Positions 42,549-49,636 of a stretch of DNA of 64,000 nucleotides are shown here, piece after piece. The first letter of the stretch is position 1, and each line of letters opens with the position of its first letter. Made by a program: the position numbers and the translations under genes. The DNA is from Candidatus Saccharimonadota bacterium (GTDB lineage Bacteria; Patescibacteriota; Saccharimonadia; Saccharimonadales; Saccharimonadaceae), in contig JAFWIF010000035.1 of NCBI GenBank assembly GCA_017514975.1, positions 124,001 to 188,000 on the forward strand. Reading direction: 5' to 3'. The notes below the pieces were generated by a model. The model was not told the DNA's origin and made no database searches. It saw only the letters and a list, made by a program, of their open reading frames with translations.

Positions 42549-42578
42549 ATTATACACGCTTTTGTTTATTTTTGTCAA
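42549..42578 (-). promoter_or_regulatory. Promoter of the GH97 gene
   Basis: Minus strand: TTGACA, an 18-base spacer, then TATAAT. Confidence 0.75.
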
Positions 42579-42644
42579 AGAAAAACCGTCAATCCACCCC
42601 ATCACCGTCTCACCTCTTAACATATTTTTCTATCATATTTGCTA

Positions 42645-42673
42645 TTGCTTTTCTATTCAAAGTATGATATAAT
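42645..42673 (+). promoter_or_regulatory. Promoter of the 42.8 kb gene
   Basis: TTGCTT (42645-42650), a 17-base spacer, then TGA-TATAAT (42668-42673). Confidence 0.72.
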
Positions 42674-42678
42674 TAGTA

Positions 42679-42750
42679 ATGGTACTTATACACCATGTTC
42701 CGTATCTAAACAATCGCCGTTTAGTATCTGCGGACGCACATTAAGGAGGT
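42679..42750 (+). promoter_or_regulatory. Folded leader with GCACATTAA-GGAGG motif (42.8 kb gene)
   Basis: Hairpin 1 ATGGT/ACCAT (42679-42696). Hairpin 2 has TCCG/CGGA outside and CTAAAC/GTTTAG inside (42699-42734). GCACATTAAGGAGGT (42736-42750) follows and ends 4 bases before ATG. Confidence 0.6.
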
Positions 42751-42754
42751 TTAT

Positions 42755-43138
42755 ATGCAGAAACCAATGAAAAATGTCTCTGAGCAGGAATATAGAGATT
42801 TGGTGCGGCTCGACAAAACCTTTTACGGCTTTATCGAAAATTTAAATAAAGCACAAATCTCACATTTTCTGCGCGACAAGAAAGAAAAGACTGCTTTAAT
42901 GCAGATTGAAGAAGCCTACGTCAAGCCTAACGCACAGAGCGTACATCTGGCGCGCGCGATTAAAATCCTCGAACATGGGGACGAGCTTATCGCAGCTATC
43001 GATCAGCTGAACGCTAAGCCTGACTATGCCAACGCTTGGCGTCAGGAATGGACTGAAAGCATCAGTCTCCGCAACGCATATTCGGAATTCTTAAAAGAAT
43101 TCAAGATTTGCGACAAGATTACCTTCGAAAGAAGGTAA
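42755..43138 (+). CDS. Small helical protein of unknown function
   Basis: 127 residues; not recognised. It is predicted to be nearly all helical and charged, with no signal or membrane segment, and ends CDKITFERR. The start is fixed by AAGGAGGT. Own promoter, folded leader and terminator. Confidence 0.74.
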   Translation: MQKPMKNVSEQEYRDLVRLDKTFYGFIENLNKAQISHFLRDKKEKTALMQIEEAYVKPNAQSVHLARAIKILEHGDELIAAIDQLNAKPDYANAWRQEWTESISLRNAYSEFLKEFKICDKITFERR

Positions 43139-43165
43139 TCAGCCACTCAACCAATCAACCTCCCC

Positions 43166-43192
43166 GTCCACCAGTCCTCTGGTGGACTTTTT
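43166..43192 (+). terminator. Intrinsic terminator after the 42.8 kb gene
   Basis: GTCCACCAG-tcct-CTGGTGGAC followed by TTTTT. Confidence 0.92.
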
Positions 43193-43619
43193 ATGCATGA
43201 TGATATTTGCCGCCATTCGCAATCTCTTGCGCCCGATATATTTGCTCAATCATCACCGCACGACACAATTGATGCGGCAAGACCATTTTCGATAAACTTA
43301 ACACCGTGTCCGCTCGCCGCACAACCGTTTCCGCAAAATGCCCAAACGCTCCTCCAATTACAATCACCACTTCGCGTCCATCCATAAACGCACCGTCCAG
43401 CTTCTCTGCAAACTCCTCAGAAGACAAAGCCGCCCCATGCTCATCGAGCAGAATCATCAACGCGCTTTTTGGCAACTGTGCAACCTTTTCCGCTATTTTC
43501 TCCTCATCTACAAACAGCCATTCAGTCGCATAAGGTTTGCGCAATCTTTTTTCATATTCCTCAACCGCCTCGGCCAACCATCGTTGGTGTTTTTTACCAC
43601 CCGCAATTATCCTAATCAC
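43191..43619 (-). CDS. rlmH: 23S rRNA (pseudouridine-1915-N3)-methyltransferase RlmH
   Basis: 142 residues. The SPOUT fold has LLDEHGAALSSEEFAEKL, VVIVIGGAFGHFAE and LSLSKMVLPHQLCRAVMIEQIYRA, with the final YH matching RlmH. It methylates pseudouridine 1915 in helix 69 of 23S rRNA. The start codon is GTG with a GAGGTGAT site upstream. A minus-strand TATAAT lies about 30 bases before the start, close to the plus-strand rplJ promoter. Confidence 0.95.
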   Translation of the reverse strand: MIRIIAGGKKHQRWLAEAVEEYEKRLRKPYATEWLFVDEEKIAEKVAQLPKSALMILLDEHGAALSSEEFAEKLDGAFMDGREVVIVIGGAFGHFAETVVRRADTVLSLSKMVLPHQLCRAVMIEQIYRAQEIANGGKYHHA

Positions 43620-43638
43620 CCTGTATCACCTCAATTAT

Positions 43639-43667
43639 TTGCTTTATTATAACCTTTTTGCTATAAT
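43639..43667 (+). promoter_or_regulatory. Promoter of rplJ-rplL
   Basis: TTGCTT (43639-43644), a 17-base spacer, then TGC-TATAAT (43662-43667). Confidence 0.75.
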
Positions 43668-43673
43668 ACTTCC

Positions 43674-44009
43674 AGTTACCAAAGACAGCGACGGCTTCAT
43701 TTCTCACATTTAGAGCGTAGGCAATGCCTAAGCCTCAAAAAAACAGAGAATACCAAGCTTAATCATGTCGCCGAGGACAACCTTCTTTGAAGAACCTGTT
43801 GGTGACGTTGTCTTGAAAACGCACAAGCTATTAAACACTCCTTGCTACTTTTAAGGATTGTTGTCCATGCTTACCGCCGCTTCAAGATATTAACATTTTG
43901 GCTACTTGTATCAGGATACTGCTCAGTTTAATTCGCTTATAGCCAAGCTATAAGCTGTTAACTAAACGATATCTTAAAAACTATCAAACCAAACGGAGAT
44001 TTCTAGTCT
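43674..44009 (+). promoter_or_regulatory. Long rplJ leader with an L10-type autoregulatory domain
   Basis: About 336 nt from the predicted start to rplJ. The first 110 nt carry the bacterial L10-leader pattern: AAAGACAGCGACGGC near the 5' end and TTAATCATGTCGCCGAGGA downstream, pairing as GCGAC (43688-43692) with GTCGC (43767-43771). A TAGGC/GCCTA hairpin sits inside. A second helix GACAAC/GTTGTC (43776-43812) follows. Near the gene a 9-bp GCTTATAGC/GCTATAAGC hairpin (43935-43955) is flanked by GTTTA/TAAAC. The known role is binding of L10(L12)4 to stop translation or cause termination. The last 190 nt are longer than needed and unexplained. Confidence 0.72.
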
Positions 44010-44534
44010 ATGGCTATTAGCAAAGATAAGAAAGAACAGTTGGTTGCTGATTTAACGACCTTGCTCTCCGACGCAAAGATGACCGTATTTGCAAAATATC
44101 AAGGCCTTTCGGTCGCCGATATGCAAGAATTACGCAAACTTGCTCGCGAAAACAACGTCCAAATCAAAGTCGTCAAAAACCGTCTCGTACGCGTCGCAAT
44201 GAACGAGATCGCCGTCTACAAAGACACCGACGCTTCTGCGCTCGAAGGACAGCTGCTTTACGCAGTCAGTTCCGAAGACGAAGTTGCGCCCGCACAGATT
44301 CTCGCCAAATTCGCCAAAACTCATAGCGCACTCGAGCTTAAAGGTGCTTTTAGCGGAGAAGGGAAGACGCTTTCAGAAACTGAAGTCGTCGAACTCTCAA
44401 AACTCCCAAGCCGCGAACAGCTTATCGGTCAAGTCGTCGATATGCTTCTCAGCCCGGTCAACGACGTTACGAATGGTCTTTCCGGCAATCTTCACGCCCT
44501 CCTCGATGGCGTCGCCGAGAAAGCCAGCAACTAA
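44010..44534 (+). CDS. rplJ: 50S ribosomal protein L10
   Basis: 174 residues. KKEQLVADLTTLLSDAKMTVFAKYQGLSVADMQELRKLAREN (in blocks), VVKNRLVRVA and a helical C-terminus that binds L7/L12 dimers. It forms the stalk base. A CGGAG site precedes it. rplK and rplA are not upstream, unlike many bacteria. Confidence 0.96.
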   Translation: MAISKDKKEQLVADLTTLLSDAKMTVFAKYQGLSVADMQELRKLARENNVQIKVVKNRLVRVAMNEIAVYKDTDASALEGQLLYAVSSEDEVAPAQILAKFAKTHSALELKGAFSGEGKTLSETEVVELSKLPSREQLIGQVVDMLLSPVNDVTNGLSGNLHALLDGVAEKASN

Positions 44535-44611
44535 TCTACTATCAACTACGCCTCGCATCGTATACAATATGCGAATCAATTATTTATTAAAATTTAAATA
44601 AAGGAGTCACT

Positions 44612-44992
44612 ATGGCTACTGATGTTAAAAAAATTGCTGAGGAATTGGTCAAACTTACCGTCCTCGAAGTCAACGAACTTAAAAATGTCCTCAAGGACGA
44701 ATACGGTATCGAGCCAGCTGCCGCCGTTGCTGCTGTTGCTGCCGCTCCTGCCGATGGTGCTGCTGCCGCCGCAGAAGAGAAGAGCGAATACACCGTCGTC
44801 TTGAAAGACGCCGGCGCACAGAAGATCGCCGTTATTAAAGCCGTCAAAGAGGCAACCGGCCTCGGTCTCGGCGAAGCCAAAGCAATCGTCGACGGCGCTC
44901 CCGCCAACGTCAAGGAAAAGGTCGCCAAAGACGAAGCCGAAGCTCTCAAGAAATCTCTCGAAGAAGCTGGCGCAACCGTCGAACTCGCCTAG
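44612..44992 (+). CDS. rplL: 50S ribosomal protein L7/L12
   Basis: 126 residues. The N-terminal dimer domain is [24 protein letters not shown]. An Ala-rich hinge (about 35-55) leads to the C-terminal domain with [20 protein letters not shown] and the end [13 protein letters not shown]. It recruits translation GTPases. AAAGGAGTC precedes ATG. It is cotranscribed with rplJ and closed by a terminator; rpoB does not follow. Confidence 0.97.
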   Translation: MATDVKKIAEELVKLTVLEVNELKNVLKDEYGIEPAAAVAAVAAAPADGAAAAAEEKSEYTVVLKDAGAQKIAVIKAVKEATGLGLGEAKAIVDGAPANVKEKVAKDEAEALKKSLEEAGATVELA

Positions 44993-45054
44993 TCGAAAAC
45001 GACCTCGTCTTGCCTCCCAAAGAGCCAAGACCCCAAAAAGTAGCCAAAATCCAA

Positions 45055-45082
45055 AAACACCTCCCTGGGGGAGGTGTTTTTT
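45055..45082 (+). terminator. Intrinsic terminator after rplL
   Basis: AAACACCTCC pairs with GGAGGTGTTT across a 5-base loop, followed by TTTT. Confidence 0.92.
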
Positions 45083-45222
45083 TGTGCATCAAAACTTGCC
45101 GACAGCGATAAACTTAATACTCATGCTTTGGAGGATTCTGACTCGGCATTATACTAAAATAGACGGCGAATTTTTCGACCTACCGCGTTCGAAAATCATA
45201 ATAAACAAAGGGAGGTAAAACC

Positions 45223-45468
45223 ATGACGAAAGAAGAAAAGTGGTGGTTTTCGGTCGTGGATATTGTCGGGGTTTTGACGGAACAGGAAGACTACGCGAAA
45301 GTTCGGAACTATTGGAAATGGCTTAAAAATAAACTTATTGATGAGGGTAGCCGACTGGTTAGTAATACTAACCACTTGAAACTCCTCGCTCCTGACGGCA
45401 AGATGCGTTTAACTGACGTCATGGACACCGACAAATCCTACGGGGCTAACTTTGACAATTCCGACTAA
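45223..45468 (+). CDS. Bro-N (phage antirepressor-like) domain stub
   Basis: 81 residues. KWWFSVVDIVGVLTEQEDYAKVRNYWKWLKNKL and the later HLKLLAPDGKMRLTDVMDTD (quoted in blocks) fit the N-terminal part of Bro/DinD-like antirepressors, whose full proteins run to about 280 residues. Here the frame ends just after that block. The last codons (FDNSD) also encode the -35 and spacer of the next gene's promoter, so a deletion may have fused this stub to that promoter. It still has a GGGAGGT site and a TTTTCG/CGAAAA leader hairpin, so it may be expressed as a short DNA-binding protein. Confidence 0.68.
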   Translation: MTKEEKWWFSVVDIVGVLTEQEDYAKVRNYWKWLKNKLIDEGSRLVSNTNHLKLLAPDGKMRLTDVMDTDKSYGANFDNSD

Positions 45469-45479
45469 TATGATATAAT
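45452..45479 (+). promoter_or_regulatory. Promoter of the FAD oxidoreductase gene
   Basis: TTGACA (45452-45457), a 16-base spacer, then TGA-TATAAT (45474-45479). It overlaps the 3' end of the Bro-N stub. The leader has a TTAAG/CTTAG hairpin and GCACCTTAAAAGGAGGTA (45523-45540). Confidence 0.72.
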
Positions 45480-45544
45480 TATAGTGTCGCTCTATATTTT
45501 CTTAAGTTCAAGGCTTAGGAATGCACCTTAAAAGGAGGTATCTT

Positions 45545-46633
45545 ATGCAACATTACGACGTAATTATTATTGGCGCCGGTCTTGCTGGCGCGAGTCTCGG
45601 TTATCTGCTCCAGAAACAGGGCAAAACAACGTTCATTATCGAACGCGCCGATCTCAACAAAAAAGACAAGCTTTGTGGTGGTCTCCTGACGAAAAGGTCT
45701 TTCAAACTTTTCCGCAAAAATTTCGACCAAAATAACATTTTACCGTTCCGCAAGTTCCAAAACTTTACCGTTAAGACTAGGCGCGCAGCTACAACCATTC
45801 GTCACGATTTCTACAGCATTTCCCGCAAACAGCTCGACGACTACCTCGTCAGTCTCTATCCCGAAGCGGGCGGCACGATTTTCTCCCCCATAAAAACCTA
45901 CTCACTCAACCTTCATAAGCGCATCGTCACTACAGAAGGCGGCACCCCTTTCAGCTACGACACGCTCATTGGTGCCGACGGTATCCACAGCAAACTTCGC
46001 ACAATTCTCACGGGAAGATCGCAACGCAAAAATTTTGCTCTCGAAACTCAACTTCCGACCAACACTTCCGCCGAACTCGTCATTCATTTTCTAGACGACC
46101 TCAAAGGTTACGCGTGGCATATTCCTAACAACGAACATCTCATGCTCGGTCTCGGCGACGTTTCCGAAAAGACCAATCTCCGCCCCCGCTTCGACCAATT
46201 CCTCGCAACACAAAATTGCCATAGCAAAAACCTTCGTGGCGCTTTCCTGCCGACAGGAAACGATATTTTCCTCGGCAAAGGCAATGTCTTTCTTATTGGC
46301 GACGCCGCTGGCCTCGCTTCGCCTATCTTTGGCGAAGGCATCTATTACGCTTTTGTCTCTAGCATCGCCCTCGCCAAAGCTCTCGACCCAAAGACCTCAA
46401 GTTTCAACTCTGAAACTTCATGCCACGCAAACCATAACTCTGAATCCGCGAGCCACAATCACGCAGCCAAAACCTACCGCGCCCTTATGCTCCCCTATAT
46501 CAACCGTCTTAAGCGTGAACATCACCTCAAAAAGTTTATCTTTAATGCAAAACTAAACCAGTTTGTTTTCAGGAATTATCACTTATCCCTAATTAAGCCC
46601 TTCGTCGACCGCTTTGTCGCAAAATACCTCTAA
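45545..46633 (+). CDS. FAD-dependent oxidoreductase, geranylgeranyl-reductase/FixC type
   Basis: 362 residues. The N-terminal FAD fold is DVIIIGAGLAGASLGYLLQKQG, with Glu at the end of strand 2 (IIER). CGGLLTKRS matches the C-G-G motif of geranylgeranyl reductase-like proteins. A second FAD motif, GNVFLIGDAAGLASPIFGEGI, is at about 255-275. Such enzymes reduce isoprenoid double bonds or oxidise small substrates; the substrate here is unknown. The C-terminal part has a His/Ser-rich insertion and a basic tail. Start chosen for AAAAGGAGGT 5 bases upstream. Confidence 0.85.
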   Translation: MQHYDVIIIGAGLAGASLGYLLQKQGKTTFIIERADLNKKDKLCGGLLTKRSFKLFRKNFDQNNILPFRKFQNFTVKTRRAATTIRHDFYSISRKQLDDYLVSLYPEAGGTIFSPIKTYSLNLHKRIVTTEGGTPFSYDTLIGADGIHSKLRTILTGRSQRKNFALETQLPTNTSAELVIHFLDDLKGYAWHIPNNEHLMLGLGDVSEKTNLRPRFDQFLATQNCHSKNLRGAFLPTGNDIFLGKGNVFLIGDAAGLASPIFGEGIYYAFVSSIALAKALDPKTSSFNSETSCHANHNSESASHNHAAKTYRALMLPYINRLKREHHLKKFIFNAKLNQFVFRNYHLSLIKPFVDRFVAKYL

Positions 46634-46650
46634 ATTACCTCAAAAACCCA

Positions 46651-46677
46651 AAATCCACGCCCCTGCGTGGATTTTTC
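46651..46677 (+). terminator. Intrinsic terminator after the oxidoreductase gene
   Basis: AAATCCACGC-ccct-GCGTGGATTTTT. Confidence 0.93.
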
Positions 46678-46755
46678 GCGTTGCGAATACAAAAGGCCAC
46701 CCTAATAATCTCCCCCACCAAACCTTGCCAAAACACCACTTTCACGTCATAAATA

Positions 46756-46784
46756 TTGACAAAAAATTAAATATATACTAATAT
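46756..46784 (+). promoter_or_regulatory. Promoter of the 46.9 kb gene
   Basis: TTGACA (46756-46761), a 17-base spacer, then TAATAT (46779-46784). Confidence 0.75.
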
Positions 46785-46786
46785 AC

Positions 46787-46853
46787 GTCGCCGCGTTATG
46801 CGCGACAAATTTTAACTGTCTCGGGGGAGAGCAGTTGCACATTAAAAAGGAGA
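46787..46853 (+). promoter_or_regulatory. Folded leader with GCACATTAA-GGAG motif (46.9 kb gene)
   Basis: Hairpin 1 GTCGC/GCGAC (46787-46806). Hairpin 2 AACTG-TCTC paired with GAGA-CAGTT (46814-46836, one bulge). GCACATTAAAAAGGAGA (46837-46853) follows and ends 6 bases before ATG. Confidence 0.62.
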
Positions 46854-46859
46854 TACGTT

Positions 46860-47789
46860 ATGTACAAAGAAGAAAAATTTGACCATGTTTACATGATACT
46901 GAATGGGCCTTCAGTATTTAAAATGATGCTATCTATGGAGTCAGCCGCTGCGCCTCGCCCGCCAGTAGTTAATTTTACTTTACGCGATGAACTTACTGGC
47001 AAAAAGAGGTTAGTGAATGCCGTAATCGAGGGTATGCATAATGCTCGTTTCGGTTGGCGCCTTGAAGGTTTTCTCGTAGAGAAGTCGAGTAGTCCACTAT
47101 TCAAGGCAATGTATTTCACAGAGGATACGCGCATCGGCCGCATGGAAGTTTCGGAGAAGCTTTCAGATTTCACCTTTACGGAGGCCTGGCTTCTGGAGCA
47201 CTCTTCTGAGTTGCAGGACGATGGACTTGGAATCGAGCGCATTTACACAGGAACTACTACAGCCAAGATGCGTCAGGATCATCCGCTCATCTGGTTTTGG
47301 GCCAAGGCGAACATGAAGCGTCAGGCTTTATCGTTCCGTGGTCGTAAGGTAGCCTCGTTTGTCTCGTTCAAAGACTTCATTAGCGGCCAGAAGCTTCAGG
47401 CCGATGAGGATGATGTGGCGGAGAAATTATCTTTCATGTATCTGGCCTCTAATTATAATGGTTCAGTTAATATGCTAGTGGAAGATGATTTGTCTCAGCC
47501 GTTCCTGCACGGTATCAAGGTCGACCCGTCTCTCTGGACTTGGGGCTCACCTTCTCAGCGAGAGCCGAAGGAAAGCCTTCCGGAATACTTGGACAGGTAT
47601 AGCCGCGACTTAGAAAAATATAGTCGTGAACTTAACTTGGACGCACTTACAGCCACTATTAAGAATTTTATGCCAAGCAAAAAAGCTAGACTTGACCGAG
47701 CATTCCACGAAGCTGTCAACAATAGGAATAGCGGACAGAGTGAAGGATTTATTAGTTTTGAAGAGTTCAACAAGCTCAAACAAAACTAA
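46860..47789 (+). CDS. Cytoplasmic protein of unknown function with foreign codon use
   Basis: 309 residues; not recognised. No signal or membrane segment. The N-terminal half looks mixed alpha/beta, the middle is basic (KANMKRQALSFRGRKVASF) and the last 100 residues are charged and helical. Codon choice (many CGT, CAG, GTT, TTT and G/T third positions) is unlike the C-ending bias of housekeeping neighbours. It has its own promoter, folded leader and terminator. Transfer or a distinct expression class could explain the codon use. Confidence 0.75.
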   Translation: MYKEEKFDHVYMILNGPSVFKMMLSMESAAAPRPPVVNFTLRDELTGKKRLVNAVIEGMHNARFGWRLEGFLVEKSSSPLFKAMYFTEDTRIGRMEVSEKLSDFTFTEAWLLEHSSELQDDGLGIERIYTGTTTAKMRQDHPLIWFWAKANMKRQALSFRGRKVASFVSFKDFISGQKLQADEDDVAEKLSFMYLASNYNGSVNMLVEDDLSQPFLHGIKVDPSLWTWGSPSQREPKESLPEYLDRYSRDLEKYSRELNLDALTATIKNFMPSKKARLDRAFHEAVNNRNSGQSEGFISFEEFNKLKQN

Positions 47790-47823
47790 TTTCCAACTAA
47801 GATAATATTATGTATCTCCCCCT

Positions 47824-47852
47824 CCCCAGCTTAACCGCTGGGGATTTTTTTC
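47824..47852 (+). terminator. Intrinsic terminator after the 46.9 kb gene
   Basis: TCCCCAGC-ttaacc-GCTGGGGA followed by TTTTTTT. Confidence 0.93.
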
Positions 47853-48003
47853 TCGCCATAGTTAAAAATACAACATTTTTCGCCCCACCTCTGTTTTTTC
47901 TGTGGAAAAGCCCCCCATTAATCCTCGTCATCTCCCAGGCAACCAAAATCAATCCAAAAAATGCCCAAACAACAAGGCTCAAAATCATTTTTCCACAAAT
48001 TAT

Positions 48004-48032
48004 TTGACAAAGCCATCAAAGCCCTATAATAT
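48004..48032 (+). promoter_or_regulatory. Promoter of the 48.1 kb gene
   Basis: TTGACA (48004-48009), a 17-base spacer, then TAATAT (48027-48032). Two TATAAT boxes (48025, 48032) overlap, so the exact start is uncertain. Confidence 0.6.
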
Positions 48033-48069
48033 ATAATGTAATAAAACTAACACAGACAGGATGCGAACT

Positions 48070-48588
48070 ATGTCTGAATTACCAGAAAAACAAATAAAAC
48101 GCCTACGCAGTCTCCTTACCGAAGCCGAGACGAATCTTTCTGCGGCCCGCGAATTATTAACCTCTATGCTTGGCGATGGCGACGTTATCACTACTCCGTC
48201 CAACACTATCGCCGAAAGCCCGGAGGGTAAAATTATCGAGGGTGTCTTTGATGGACAGATTATGATTGGTCCCGACGGCAAAAATTATCCCGTCCCTGCA
48301 AACTACGCCAGCAAGTCCAAGCTCGTCGAAGGAGATATTCTCAAACTCACAATCACCGAAGGCGGTAAGTTTCTTTATAAACAGATTGGCCCTGTCGAAC
48401 GCAAAACTGTGATTGGCACCCTCACGAGCCACGACGACCAGTACTTTGTCGAAGTCAATGGCAAAGAATTCAAAATTCTCTACGCCTCTGTTACCTATTT
48501 CCGTCTCAAAATCGGCGATCAGGTCACCGTCACGATCCCTGCTGACAACGACGAGGCGACTTGGGCTGCCGTCGAAGCCAATTTATAA
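48070..48588 (+). CDS. Conserved-looking protein with N-terminal coiled coil, unknown function
   Basis: 172 residues. Residues 1-35 form a charged helix (LPEKQIKRLRSLLTEAETNL). The rest has two similar small beta-rich units: GDILKLTITEGGKFLYKQIGP and GDQVTVTIPADNDEATWAAV, like OB or KOW-type barrels. The housekeeping codon bias suggests a core gene, but I cannot name it. ATG 48070 was preferred because AGGA lies 8 bases upstream; ATG 48061 is the alternative. Confidence 0.7.
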   Translation: MSELPEKQIKRLRSLLTEAETNLSAARELLTSMLGDGDVITTPSNTIAESPEGKIIEGVFDGQIMIGPDGKNYPVPANYASKSKLVEGDILKLTITEGGKFLYKQIGPVERKTVIGTLTSHDDQYFVEVNGKEFKILYASVTYFRLKIGDQVTVTIPADNDEATWAAVEANL

Positions 48589-48674
48589 GTATCCCTCTTC
48601 TCCCCGAGTTTCCTTTCTGAAACAAACCACCCAAAAGATTCACGCTAGATTTTGTCGAGCGCCTATATCTCTAT

Positions 48675-48703
48675 ATTATATCAAATTTTTCGCTAAAAGT
48701 CAA
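48675..48703 (-). promoter_or_regulatory. Consensus promoter pointing antisense into the 48.1 kb gene
   Basis: Minus strand: TTGACT (48698-48703 rc), a 17-base spacer, then TGA-TATAAT (48675-48680 rc). No minus-strand gene follows. The RNA would run into the 3' end of the 48.1 kb gene. Confidence 0.5.
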
Positions 48704-48758
48704 TACTTGTCAAGCTTAAGCTCAATTTGATATTTTTAAGGTATTATTAAGTAATGTG

Positions 48759-48827
48759 AATGGCAAAATTAGTTAAGCTATTGCCAGCCTTTCGGCTACG
48801 TCTATAGCACGCCGCTAATTTTCCATT
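48759..48827 (+). promoter_or_regulatory. Compact folded leader upstream of the aquaporin gene
   Basis: Three nested helices: AATGG and AAAATTAG (48759-48772) pair with CTAATTTT and CCATT (48815-48827) with one bulged C; GCTAT (48777-48781) pairs with ATAGC (48804-48808); AGCC-tttc-GGCT (48786-48797) caps it. The Shine-Dalgarno AGAGAGGT follows within 10 bases. No known riboswitch class was recognised. Confidence 0.6.
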
Positions 48828-48845
48828 TCAAGAGAGGTACAATTT

Positions 48846-49556
48846 ATGAGTAAAACTCACAAAAAATACATCGCCGAGGCAATCGGCACCGCCGTACTCG
48901 TTCTGTTTGGTTGCGGCACTGCTGTTGTTACTGCAGGACAAGGCGATCATCTTGTCGCGACCGCTTTAGCATTCGGGCTTGCTATCGTCGCGACTGCTTA
49001 CGTTATTGGCGACATTTCTGGTTGCCACGTTAATCCTGCCGTCTCTTTCGCGATGCTCTTAACAGGCAAAATGGGCAAACGCGAATTCCTCGGCTATGTT
49101 ATTTCGCAAGTTCTCGGCGCTCTCGCTGGTACTGCGCTACTTAGCCTGATCTTGCTCTCGGTCGGCCAAACTGGTGGTTGGGAAGGTATCGTGAATGGCG
49201 CTGGCTTAGGGGCTAACGGCTTTGACGCTAGCGATGCTGGAGGTATCAACGTCTGGGGCGCAATCTTAACCGAAATCATCCTCACTTTCGTCTTTATTTA
49301 CACTATCCTTGGCGTCACCTCGGATAGCAAAAAGGCGAGCGTTGCCGGCATCGTCATCGGTCTCACTTTGACCTTTGTTCACATTATCGGCATCAACCTT
49401 ACTGGCACTTCCGTCAACCCTGCCCGTAGCCTTGCTCCAGCAATCTTCCTCGGAGGCACCGCACTGGGTCAAGTCTGGGTCTTTATCCTTGCTCCATTCA
49501 TTGGTTCCGCGCTCGCCGCATATACCTTTAAAGCTCTCAATGTAGCTAAAAAATAA
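48846..49556 (+). CDS. aqpZ: Aquaporin (AqpZ-type water channel)
   Basis: 236 residues with six membrane helices. The two NPA loops are HVNPAVS (about 56-62) and SVNPARS (about 182-188). The selectivity region has FVHIIGINLTGTSVNPAR, where His and Thr match AqpZ rather than the Gly/Phe of glycerol facilitators, so water is the likely substrate. It starts behind AGAGGT and a folded leader. Such channels help osmotic balance. It is monocistronic with a following terminator. Confidence 0.93.
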   Translation: MSKTHKKYIAEAIGTAVLVLFGCGTAVVTAGQGDHLVATALAFGLAIVATAYVIGDISGCHVNPAVSFAMLLTGKMGKREFLGYVISQVLGALAGTALLSLILLSVGQTGGWEGIVNGAGLGANGFDASDAGGINVWGAILTEIILTFVFIYTILGVTSDSKKASVAGIVIGLTLTFVHIIGINLTGTSVNPARSLAPAIFLGGTALGQVWVFILAPFIGSALAAYTFKALNVAKK

Positions 49557-49571
49557 GTCCGATTCTATTCA

Positions 49572-49606
49572 AATAAACCACTCTTCTTCAGGGTGGCTTA
49601 TTTTTA
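49572..49606 (+). terminator. Terminator after the aquaporin gene
   Basis: AATAAACCACTCT pairs with AGGGTGGCTTATT (one mismatch), followed by TTTATT. Confidence 0.8.
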
Positions 49607-49623
49607 TTATCTGGACAACATGC

Positions 49624-49629
49624 TAAAAT
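49624..49629 (+). promoter_or_regulatory. -10 box of dnaX, leaderless arrangement
   Basis: TGC-TAAAAT lies 7 bases before ATG 49637; there is no Shine-Dalgarno. Confidence 0.55.
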
Positions 49630-49636
49630 ATACCTA

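Noticed and set aside
43674-44009. tmRNA, RNase P RNA or 6S RNA in the long gap before rplJ
   Set aside because: No tRNA-like end, P4 core or 6S bubble pattern is visible, while the L10-leader pairing is.
45124-45219. 32-codon frame ending at the Shine-Dalgarno of the Bro-N stub (possible leader peptide)
   Set aside because: It begins upstream of the likely -10 boxes, so it would not be on the transcript. No initiation signal is visible.
47797-47988. Minus-strand 63-codon frame with a hydrophobic N-terminus (WAFFGLILVAWEM)
   Set aside because: No Shine-Dalgarno or well-placed -10, and the last third reads through the strong terminator of the 46.9 kb gene. I keep it only as a weak small-membrane-protein candidate.
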